DNA from: an uncultured Candidatus Saccharibacteria bacterium
Lineage (GTDB): Bacteria > Patescibacteriota > Saccharimonadia > Saccharimonadales > Saccharimonadaceae
NCBI GenBank assembly: GCA_938049075.1
Contig: CALICZ010000059.1
Coordinates: 1-12,834 of the forward strand
DNA length: 12,834 bases
Direction of reading: 5' to 3'
In this document: positions 1 to 6,055 of the stretch, piece after piece
Position numbering within the stretch: the stretch's first letter is position 1
How the letters are laid out: each line of letters begins with the position of its first letter
Program-made: the position numbers and the translations under genes
The notes under the pieces: generated by a model
Database searches by the model: none
Seen by the model: only the letters and a program-made list of their open reading frames with translations
What the model was told of the DNA's origin: nothing

Positions 1-31
1 TCTACTCCTCACTTCTCCTCTATACAACCAA

Positions 32-1492
32 ATGGCAGCAGCTTGCGATGCCTTGACCGATAACACCCTCTCGACCGACGAAGCGCGCTATAGCCATTAC
101 CTCGCCAAGCGAGCACAGCGCTTTGGCCTCGATAGCGATGCTATTGAGCAGCTCATCAACAACCAAGCACACACCCACACTGTGCGCCTTGCTTGTATGC
201 TACGCTATGACTCGCCAGAGGAGTATCAGCAACTGACCAATGCGCTAGATACGCTACCTGGCCCTGTACAAGCTATCCTCGTTCAAGAGCTCAGCAATGA
301 TGGTATTCATCAGCGCGCTACTTTGCCTTATTATGGCCCAGCCTTGTTGAAGGGGCTTGAAAAACGTCATAGTCTCGGTACAGCGCTCACCTACTTTGTG
401 CATGTTTTGCAAGAGGCACACATTGCCGACAAAGCAGCGCGCAAAGCCGGCGAGACAGGTATCGTCACGGCAGACCTCAGCACCATCGCCCAAGCTGCCA
501 ACCAAGGCACACTTGATCCACGCCAAGCTGAGCTGCGCTTCCACCACAGCGGTGAGATGCTTGTGCCAACATATCAGGACACGCCCGAGCTTGCTATTGA
601 TTCACTCCCAGCGTTTGACTCTGAGCAGCTACATGGCAAGCGGATCATCTACCTTGGGATGGGTGGTGGCTCAGACGGTATCCAGGCTGCTATGCTAAGC
701 AAGCTTCATCAGCAGCACTATGCCGTGCAGCCTACAGCCATTGTGTCGGTGCGCAACTTCGCCGCCGATAACAACAAGCAGCTTGCTCATACTGGCCGAC
801 AGATTGGTGACGCAACTGTAGAAATCACAGAGGAAACAACCAAAGTTGGTGACTGGCGCTTCCTCGAGGATATTATTGCCAAGGATGAAACAATTGCACC
901 AGTTTATCTACTTAACTCAATCGAGCCGGAGCAGATCGCCCGCGACCTCCAGCTTCTCATCCGCGAGACGGGGGCTGATGCGATTTGCGGTATCGACACT
1001 GGTGGCGATGTACTTTACCGCGCCAATACCGCCATCGACCCCACGACCTCATCACCAGACCAAGACTATGCTGTACTCACTGCTCTCCATATGATCAAGG
1101 CCGCAACAGAGGCGGATGATGCACCACTCGATGTCTTTACGGCTATCGTTGCACCTGGTGTGGATACACCGCCATATGCCAATGACATGCTTGCCCGTAG
1201 CAATGCTCAGCGCTATCTTCTCCAGCCAGACGACACCACCACGATTACTCAAACCTACGCTGCATGGCGCATGGACGGCTCTGCGAGCGAAGAAGGCCTC
1301 TATGGCAAGACACCCCTGGCGTGGATCGCCGCGCTAACAGGCAAGCACGGCCTACAACCACTCGCCCTCCCACGCGCTAATGCAATATCAACTCGCAACC
1401 CATGGCGTATCTTTATGAATATCCGCCCTTCGACCGCCAGTGTAGTAATGATGCACGCCGAGCGGTTATACCAAGCGGTAAATCATGATTAA
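32..1492 (+). CDS. DUF1152 domain protein with long N-terminal extension
   Basis: This 486-residue protein has an unassigned N-terminal part of about 200 residues, then a region resembling the DUF1152 family. That region has a glycine-rich nucleotide-loop-like segment (YLGMGGGSDG, residues 207-216), the segment LLNSIEPEQ (293-301) and a second glycine/aspartate patch (CGIDTGGDVL, 319-328). From memory, DUF1152 proteins are usually about 300-350 residues, so the extension is notable. The family has no established reaction; the two Gly/Asp patches suggest a nucleotide- or sugar-binding Rossmann-type enzyme, but that is inference. There is no signal peptide or membrane segment, so it is probably cytoplasmic. 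The frame stays open to the left window edge and no Shine-Dalgarno precedes ATG 32, so the true start may lie upstream. Alternatively the weak TATACA at 21-26 could serve a leaderless start here. A nuclease-fold gene follows after 29 bp and is probably co-transcribed. Confidence 0.75.
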   Translation: MAAACDALTDNTLSTDEARYSHYLAKRAQRFGLDSDAIEQLINNQAHTHTVRLACMLRYDSPEEYQQLTNALDTLPGPVQAILVQELSNDGIHQRATLPYYGPALLKGLEKRHSLGTALTYFVHVLQEAHIADKAARKAGETGIVTADLSTIAQAANQGTLDPRQAELRFHHSGEMLVPTYQDTPELAIDSLPAFDSEQLHGKRIIYLGMGGGSDGIQAAMLSKLHQQHYAVQPTAIVSVRNFAADNNKQLAHTGRQIGDATVEITEETTKVGDWRFLEDIIAKDETIAPVYLLNSIEPEQIARDLQLLIRETGADAICGIDTGGDVLYRANTAIDPTTSSPDQDYAVLTALHMIKAATEADDAPLDVFTAIVAPGVDTPPYANDMLARSNAQRYLLQPDDTTTITQTYAAWRMDGSASEEGLYGKTPLAWIAALTGKHGLQPLALPRANAISTRNPWRIFMNIRPSTASVVMMHAERLYQAVNHD

Positions 1493-1505
1493 ATTAATGA
1501 GTAAT

Positions 1506-1513
1506 AGAGGAGG
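1506..1513 (+). promoter_or_regulatory. Strong Shine-Dalgarno of the nuclease-fold gene
   Basis: AGAGGAGG lies 8 nt before ATG 1522, a near-perfect ribosome binding site. It fixes the start of the downstream gene. It contrasts with the absence of any Shine-Dalgarno at several genes in this window that follow promoters directly. Confidence 0.85.
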
Positions 1514-1521
1514 CTCTTCGT

Positions 1522-2301
1522 ATGAAATTAACATTCATGACATATAATATCTACAATGGTGCCGAGACAACGATCGATGACGTTATTGCAGTTATCAACG
1601 AAGCAAAGCCAGATATCCTGACGCTCAACGAAGCAAACGGCTTCGAGAACGACACAAGAAAACGCCTTGCATACGTCTCAGAACAAACCGCTATGCCCTA
1701 TACTCACCTTGCACTCTGCGGTGATGGGTCGTGGTATCATACAGCGTTGCTATCAAAATATCCTATCCTGGATGCAACATTGCTCTACCCATGTAGCCGA
1801 TCGCTCTTAGTAAGCCGCGTTCAAATAAACAACCACGTTTTCTCTATTGGCAGCCTTCATCTTTCACCACGATGCGAAGCTGACCGACTGCAAGAGGTGC
1901 ACCGGCTTATTAACCATATTGGTGAGAATAGCACTCATACTGTTGTTATGGGTGATTGCAATTCACTCTCGTTTTATGATACATATCCGCCTGATATGGT
2001 AGATTCTTTTGATGCAAACCTGACGCGCAAATTTACTCGTGATGGCACAATTGTTCATGATGTCACTCGTTTTATGGCACAGGCGGGCCTTGTCGATACA
2101 GCAGCTGCTTTGCAACAACACACAACCTCGACGGCTCCAACACCACTGCCGCCACACCCTGATCACCCAACCAGCCGGCTTGACTATATCTTTGTCTCGA
2201 AGGATCTGCAGCCTGCATTAACCTCATACAATGTTGTCAAAACACCACTATCAGACCGAGCGTCGGACCACTACCCAGTTGTCGTTGAGCTTACATTATA
2301 G
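1522..2301 (+). CDS. Endonuclease/exonuclease/phosphatase (EEP) family hydrolase
   Basis: The 259-residue protein spans the whole EEP fold, a metal-dependent phosphodiesterase or phosphomonoesterase family that includes DNase I, ExoIII and sphingomyelinases. All expected catalytic positions are visible: Asn9 in MTYNI, Glu37 in LNEAN, His113 in SLHL, Asp145 and Asn147 in GDCN, Asp221 in RLDYIF, and the terminal Asp249-His250 in SDHYP. It should therefore be an active Mg2+-dependent enzyme. The substrate (nucleic acid, phospholipid or small phosphoester) cannot be told from sequence. There is no signal peptide, so it is probably cytoplasmic. The start is set by a strong Shine-Dalgarno 8 nt upstream. 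It follows the DUF1152 gene closely, and the two likely form one operon. Its stop codon (TAG) sits in the loop of a 9-bp stem-loop. Confidence 0.85.
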   Translation: MKLTFMTYNIYNGAETTIDDVIAVINEAKPDILTLNEANGFENDTRKRLAYVSEQTAMPYTHLALCGDGSWYHTALLSKYPILDATLLYPCSRSLLVSRVQINNHVFSIGSLHLSPRCEADRLQEVHRLINHIGENSTHTVVMGDCNSLSFYDTYPPDMVDSFDANLTRKFTRDGTIVHDVTRFMAQAGLVDTAAALQQHTTSTAPTPLPPHPDHPTSRLDYIFVSKDLQPALTSYNVVKTPLSDRASDHYPVVVELTL

Positions 2302-2310
2302 TGTAAGCTC
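2287..2310 (+). other. Perfect 9-bp stem-loop enclosing the stop codon
   Basis: GAGCTTACA (2287-2295) and TGTAAGCTC (2302-2310) are exact reverse complements around the loop TTATAG, which contains the TAG stop of the EEP gene. The bases after it are only moderately T-rich, so it is not a textbook terminator. It could be a weak first terminator, a 3'-end stabiliser, or a structure met by the terminating ribosome. Confidence 0.6.
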
Positions 2311-2384
2311 GCTTGTCTACTACTAGGGTTAGTCTCTCGTATTTGAATTTTGCGACTTGAGGGCGATATAAGCTTTAATAAAAT

Positions 2385-2406
2385 AAGACCGATTTTCATC
2401 GGTCTT
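2385..2406. terminator. Bidirectional intrinsic terminator between the EEP gene and tRNA-Asn
   Basis: AAGACCGAT (2385-2393) and ATCGGTCTT (2398-2406) form a 9-bp stem with a 4-nt TTTC loop. On the plus strand it continues into TTTAT, and on the minus strand into TTATTTTATT. It can therefore end both the rightward EEP transcript and the leftward tRNA transcript, whose mature 3' end lies 12 nt away. Confidence 0.85.
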
Positions 2407-2418
2407 TATCATACATCG

Positions 2419-2493
2419 TGGCTCCGGAGACTGGGCTCGAACCAGCGACCTAATCGTTAACAGCGACCCGCTCTACCACTGAGCTACTCCGGA
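2419..2493 (-). tRNA. tRNA-Asn (anticodon GTT)
   Basis: The minus strand folds into a complete 75-nt cloverleaf: acceptor TCCGGAG/CTCCGGA, D arm GCTC-AGTGGTA-GAGC, anticodon arm GGTCG-CTGTTAA-CGATT with anticodon GTT, a 5-nt variable loop, and a T arm with GCTGG, loop TTCGAGC and CCAGT. The discriminator is G and the 3' CCA is encoded in the DNA. The anticodon stem starts with two G-T pairs and the T stem has one, which is tolerable. It is an isolated tRNA gene with its own promoter and terminator. I see no duplicated 3' end nearby that would mark an integrated element. Confidence 0.96.
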
Positions 2494-2503
2494 TTACTCT
2501 GTA

Positions 2504-2533
2504 AGTATACCGGTTGGAGGGGTGGTTCGTCAA
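2504..2533 (-). promoter_or_regulatory. sigma70-type promoter of tRNA-Asn
   Basis: Reading leftward, the -35 TTGACG (2533-2528, 5 of 6 consensus bases), an 18-bp spacer and the -10 TATACT (2509-2504, 5 of 6) place the start of transcription near 2497, about 4 nt before the mature tRNA 5' end. Confidence 0.85.
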
Positions 2534-2562
2534 GAGTCACGCCGCAAAATAGGCATTTTATG

Positions 2563-4329
2563 CTATGGCTGGCTACGGAATTGTTCGATCCGCTTAGTTA
2601 GCTCAGCGATATTGTTCCAACTACTGCCATCTGTCATGATGGCGAGCACATATTTGCCGTTCGAGCCATAGACGATCGCTGCGTCGTGCAGGAGACCATT
2701 CAAGAACCCAACCTTATTTGCCACCGTGCCATTCGTGCCAGCAGGAATGCCCTTGCGATATACATTAGCCTTAAGCGCAGAGAGAAATCGGTCGCGGTTG
2801 GCACTACTAAAGTTCTGCCCTGCATCAAGCATTGCCATAAAGCGTGCGAGATCATTTGCTGTGGTGTATGGCCCGCCAGACTTGGCGAAGGTCGTGTCTT
2901 TGAAGCCAATGTCATTGACATCCTTCGTCACAACGTCATAACCAATAACCTTAAGGTAGTTCTCTGCACATGGGTTATCGCTCTGGCTAATCATCTTGTT
3001 AAAGCAAACCTGGTTATCCTCCCAGCGCCAACCTGCCGCTTCCTCTCGCCGAAGCACGCTATAACCAACAAATAGTTTGTATGTACTGGCAGTGACAAAT
3101 TGCTTATTGCCATTGTAGCTAGCGTTGCGCTTCTTGCCATCAATTTCTAAGAATGAGACACCATACGTCCCTGGGTGATCCTCGGCATAGTGTTTGAGAA
3201 GAGCGTTGAGCCCGTCTTCGGTCGAGCTATAATTGCGATCATATTCTACCTTGGCTGGCACTGTCTTCGTTACTGCGGTTGGCTGTGGGCGTGTTTGATT
3301 AATAAACTCCGAGAGCTGCTGCGCAGTTGCGTCGATATCGAGCGTGCGCCCTGGTTTACCATCTGTGCGTGACGTTTCAGTGAGATCGTATGTGGCAACT
3401 TTCGTGGTACCTGGGTCAATATTTACCTTTGGCGTGACATGCTTTGTGAGATAGCCGGAGGCTTGTGATGCACTAATGCTTGCTACTAATGTCTTGTCCT
3501 TTGGCTGAGCAACAACCCACTGAATAACTTCATTCGCTGGCAATGTCACTGTCTCCTCGTTTACCTTAAGGGTGACACCCTTGCCGATAACCTTTATGAT
3601 TTTTTGCTCGAGCGCCTTCGCTGCATCGGTTGTAATAGCCGGGGCGATGCCGCGCATTGGGATCTCAACGGTCGTGCCCTGTACAAGACGTGGGCTAATT
3701 GCACCAATGCTATGCGATACCGCATCACGCTGACACTCACCACCGCGCCGCGCTTGATTCACCACCAGCTTGCCATGTTCAACTTTGAGGCTCGCATCGA
3801 CTGGTGCACGCTTACAGACTGGCATGATCGTCTGAGGAATATATTGCTCAGTACGCGTCGTAGTCGTTAATTTTGGCGAGCTTGGCACATCTGGCTGCCA
3901 CCAGAACGACGACAACGGCATAATTCGCCACAGCAAGGGATACTGCGCCTGCGTAAGCCGGTCGGTGTTGTCTACTGTAATAGCAAGCTGCTCAATCGTC
4001 GGCGAGGCAATGGTTGCGCCATCACCCACCAGCTTCACGGAGTGTCCTTGGTACGCCTGGTTAAGCGTTTCTGTGGCTTCTGATATTGTCTGCCAGCCAA
4101 GCGACACACCGTCGATCCGCGCATTTGGCAGCAATCGATCACTCGGATACACCAGCTGGAATAGCACATTGAGCCCAAGAATAATACCAATGGTGATATA
4201 TGTTTTGCGCCGTGTCCAGCGAATACGCAGCACTGGCACACGCCAATCGGCAAAACGAAGTTTTTCAGCAATAGTTGCCTTGCGGCGTCGGGGGTACGGA
4301 CGCTGCGTGCGCGGAGGAGTGTACATCAT
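2563..4329 (-). CDS. Membrane-anchored penicillin-recognising serine hydrolase (class A beta-lactamase-like)
   Basis: The 588-residue protein has a basic proline/arginine-rich cytoplasmic tail (1-42), one membrane segment (about 43-61) and a long extracellular region. Residues from about 63 to 350 resemble one or two peptidoglycan-binding-4-type modules seen in Gram-positive serine hydrolases and L,D-transpeptidases. The C-terminal 220 residues form a beta-lactamase2-type domain: nucleophile motif STYK (Ser415, Lys418), SDN (450-452) and KVG (539-541) in place of KTG/KSG. I see no clear ExxLN omega-loop glutamate, so peptidoglycan hydrolysis or muropeptide sensing is likelier than antibiotic resistance. 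Cysteine pairs 172/199 and 442/454 could form disulphides. The start may be either of two adjacent ATGs (4329 or 4326). There is no Shine-Dalgarno, and an extended -10 lies 6 bp upstream, suggesting a leaderless mRNA. It is the last gene of the leftward trio. Confidence 0.85.
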   Translation of the reverse strand: MMYTPPRTQRPYPRRRKATIAEKLRFADWRVPVLRIRWTRRKTYITIGIILGLNVLFQLVYPSDRLLPNARIDGVSLGWQTISEATETLNQAYQGHSVKLVGDGATIASPTIEQLAITVDNTDRLTQAQYPLLWRIMPLSSFWWQPDVPSSPKLTTTTRTEQYIPQTIMPVCKRAPVDASLKVEHGKLVVNQARRGGECQRDAVSHSIGAISPRLVQGTTVEIPMRGIAPAITTDAAKALEQKIIKVIGKGVTLKVNEETVTLPANEVIQWVVAQPKDKTLVASISASQASGYLTKHVTPKVNIDPGTTKVATYDLTETSRTDGKPGRTLDIDATAQQLSEFINQTRPQPTAVTKTVPAKVEYDRNYSSTEDGLNALLKHYAEDHPGTYGVSFLEIDGKKRNASYNGNKQFVTASTYKLFVGYSVLRREEAAGWRWEDNQVCFNKMISQSDNPCAENYLKVIGYDVVTKDVNDIGFKDTTFAKSGGPYTTANDLARFMAMLDAGQNFSSANRDRFLSALKANVYRKGIPAGTNGTVANKVGFLNGLLHDAAIVYGSNGKYVLAIMTDGSSWNNIAELTKRIEQFRSQP

Positions 4330-4335
4330 GTAGAT

Positions 4336-4344
4336 ATTATATCA
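4336..4344 (-). promoter_or_regulatory. Extended -10 promoter of the serine hydrolase gene
   Basis: Reading leftward, TGATATAAT is a consensus -10 (TATAAT, 4341-4336) with the extended TGn element. Only 6 bp separate it from ATG 4329, so transcription should begin at or next to the start codon. No good -35 is visible at 16-18 bp. The promoter overlaps the end of the lexA-like gene, so the hydrolase can be expressed apart from its upstream neighbours. Confidence 0.65.
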
Positions 4345-4345
4345 T

Positions 4346-4708
4346 CTATGATGATTGGTCGCTTTGCAAAATTTCTAGTGCGCGCTGCAAAACCGCAATA
4401 TCATCAGCGGCATTGTCCTGCTGCTCTAATGCGCTTATTTTTGCACGAATCACCTGCTCAACTGGTGCCACCACCACATCCGCAGCATTCTGGGTGGGCG
4501 GTACCACTTGCAAGCTACGCGCCGAGTTATCCTTTTTGACCAAAAATCCACGAACAATCAGGCCGTTGACATGCGCCGCCACCGTACTAACCGACTTGTA
4601 ATCAAAGGCACGCATAATCTCGCGGTAGCTTGGACCATAGCCATTACTCTTGATAAATGTGTCTATAAACGTCAATAATTCACGTTGTTTTCGCGTTGGG
4701 CTTGTCAT
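4346..4708 (-). CDS. LexA-like winged-helix repressor lacking the S24 peptidase domain
   Basis: The 120-residue protein begins with a clear LexA DNA-binding domain: residues 5-69 include RKQRELLTFIDTFI, GYGPSYREI and a likely recognition helix around 39-52 (SVSTVAAHVNGL), followed by a short wing. The usual C-terminal S24 self-cleavage domain with its Ser/Lys dyad is absent. In its place are about 50 residues that look helical and charged (about 83-116), possibly a dimerising coiled coil. It cannot undergo RecA-stimulated self-cleavage as a standard LexA does, so its regulation must differ. The start ATG 4708 is chosen because GGAGG lies 7 nt upstream; a GTG 13 codons earlier (4747) lacks such support. 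It overlaps the preceding gene by ATGA, suggesting translational coupling. Its targets are unknown and could include its own transcription unit. Confidence 0.85.
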   Translation of the reverse strand: MTSPTRKQRELLTFIDTFIKSNGYGPSYREIMRAFDYKSVSTVAAHVNGLIVRGFLVKKDNSARSLQVVPPTQNAADVVVAPVEQVIRAKISALEQQDNAADDIAVLQRALEILQSDQSS

Positions 4709-6003
4709 AATCCATCCTCCGTTATCGCTAGTGCTGCCAGCCCCCACCAGAGCATCGACACAGTGTCGTCAACAAAAACTGGTAAGAACAATCCTATCAC
4801 AGTTAAGCCGATTCCGCCAGCAAAACTACCGAAAGCCAGCCAATATGACCAGCGATGCCATAATTTTACCAGTACACCAGTGGTTAATGCAACTAATAAT
4901 AGTAATCCAATCCAGCCAATTTCGTGAGCAACGAACAAATAGTGGTTTTCAATGATTAAGCTCTGCCCATTGCCAAGAAGCGATGCCGAGCCAGTACTTC
5001 CTACGCCAGTGCCAAGCGGTTGCTGCAAGGCGCGCGCTAGGCCAGCTTGCAACGAAGTGATTCGGTCGCTGTCGGATGTTTGGGTCGGGCCATGCGTTGG
5101 GTCGTTATGCAAGATAACGTTATCAATAAAGTGTGGATCCCTAGCGTAGCCAATACTACCAACAATCACCCCACAGCCAAGTATTGCACCAGCACCCCAC
5201 AGTACGATACGCCGAGATGCCTGCGACCGCCATGCCCTGACAATCGCAACAATGCCAACGCCAACCGCCACCGCGAGCAGCGCACTTCGCGAATAGCTCT
5301 GCCACACGGCAAGTGCCGCTAGCAGTGCCATACCACCAAGCACCCAACGCCGCATATGCGAGATACGCCGCCATTGCAATGCGCTATACGCCACGATAAG
5401 CGTCAGGACAGTACTTGCATACGCCCCAAGTGGGTTTGGCCCACGCAGCGTGCTATTAATGCGGACATAGGCACTGTTGGAGTCGACTGTTTGGTAGGGT
5501 TCGATCGTCGTCGGCCCGTAGCCAAGCGGCACTAGCACATCACGCGGCAGGACAAGCTGCGCTGCTGCAAAGCCAATCACGATGACTGCACCCGCACCAA
5601 GCATACGCAGCAACCAGCGCCGATACTGCGGATAATTACTCACAAACACATAGACCGTCACACCAAGCGCCACAAAACGCAGATCAATCAACAAACCTGA
5701 TAGCAATGCCAAACCAGACGTCGGCACAAGCAGCGCCACCACGCCGTGCCACAGCGCAAAGGCGAGCGCAAGCTGAATAATGCGATCACTCAGCCAACGC
5801 TGCCACTGTCGACGTAGCGTCACGTCGATAACAACAAGAAGCAAAACAATGAGAAGTAAAACTTCCTTCCACGCCTTGACAAAGAGCGCATAATCTGGCC
5901 AATGAGTACCCACCCATACGGTCAGCGGCGCATGGATAGCCAGTCCGAAAAATATCGTACACAAAAACCAAGCCGGTATCTTTTCTCGCAATAACCGCTT
6001 CAT
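4705..6003 (-). CDS. O-antigen ligase/polymerase family (WaaL/Wzy-like) membrane protein
   Basis: The 432-residue protein is strongly hydrophobic, with roughly ten to twelve membrane segments. It carries landmarks of the Wzy_C/WaaL superfamily: arginines in RINSTLRGPNP (181-191), an arginine in QSYSRSA (235-241), a large extracytoplasmic loop (about 287-355), and the loop-end motif ENHYLFVAHEIGWIG (352-366) with the conserved His353. Such proteins move undecaprenyl-linked glycans onto lipid A, onto proteins (PglL type), or onto a growing chain (Wzy type). No LPS-core genes are here, so protein glycosylation or glycan polymerisation seems likelier than true O-antigen ligation; this is inference. 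It heads the leftward trio. ATG 6003 has no convincing Shine-Dalgarno and lies 8 bp after an extended -10. The TGA stop overlaps the next start. Confidence 0.85.
   Translation of the reverse strand: MKRLLREKIPAWFLCTIFFGLAIHAPLTVWVGTHWPDYALFVKAWKEVLLLIVLLLVVIDVTLRRQWQRWLSDRIIQLALAFALWHGVVALLVPTSGLALLSGLLIDLRFVALGVTVYVFVSNYPQYRRWLLRMLGAGAVIVIGFAAAQLVLPRDVLVPLGYGPTTIEPYQTVDSNSAYVRINSTLRGPNPLGAYASTVLTLIVAYSALQWRRISHMRRWVLGGMALLAALAVWQSYSRSALLAVAVGVGIVAIVRAWRSQASRRIVLWGAGAILGCGVIVGSIGYARDPHFIDNVILHNDPTHGPTQTSDSDRITSLQAGLARALQQPLGTGVGSTGSASLLGNGQSLIIENHYLFVAHEIGWIGLLLLVALTTGVLVKLWHRWSYWLAFGSFAGGIGLTVIGLFLPVFVDDTVSMLWWGLAALAITEDGL
4716..4720 (-). promoter_or_regulatory. Shine-Dalgarno fixing the lexA-like start
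   Basis: On the minus strand GGAGG lies 7 nt before ATG 4708, inside the last codons of the O-antigen-ligase-like gene. It supports the short start that overlaps the previous stop as ATGA, rather than the earlier GTG. Confidence 0.8.
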
Positions 6004-6011
6004 CTCTTTCT

Positions 6012-6020
6012 AGTGTAGCA
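6012..6020 (-). promoter_or_regulatory. Extended -10 promoter of the O-antigen-ligase-like gene
   Basis: Leftward TGCTACACT is an extended -10 (TGn plus TACACT, 4 of 6 consensus bases) with 8 bp to ATG 6003. The predicted start of transcription is within a few bases of the ATG. No strong -35 is seen. It shares the 52-bp intergenic region with the opposing promoter of the sugar transferase. Confidence 0.55.
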
Positions 6021-6036
6021 AACTTTCGGTAAAAAG

Positions 6037-6045
6037 TGTTATAGT
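6037..6045 (+). promoter_or_regulatory. Extended -10 promoter of the sugar-phosphate transferase gene
   Basis: TGTTATAGT is an extended -10 (TGn plus TATAGT, 5 of 6). Ten bases separate it from ATG 6056, predicting a 5' leader of only about 3-5 nt. The -35 region is weak. The two divergent -10 boxes are 22 bp apart, so polymerase at one should block the other. Confidence 0.6.
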
Positions 6046-6055
6046 AACAGTTGTT

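Noticed and set aside
2419..2493. tRNA-Asn as an integration (att) site
   Set aside because: No repeat of the tRNA 3' end and no integrase or phage gene was found in the window.
2541..2562. Terminator after the serine hydrolase gene
   Set aside because: On the minus strand there is a short imperfect stem (TAGCAT-AAA-ATGCCTA with a bulge) followed by TTTT. It is too weak to call with confidence.
4330..4345. Frameshift that had separated a LexA peptidase domain
   Set aside because: The 16-bp gap leads straight into the serine hydrolase gene, and no S24 motif is seen in any frame of that region.
4709..4747. Longer lexA-like start at GTG 4747
   Set aside because: The extra 13 residues are not LexA-like, while ATG 4708 has GGAGG at ideal spacing and an ATGA overlap with the previous gene.
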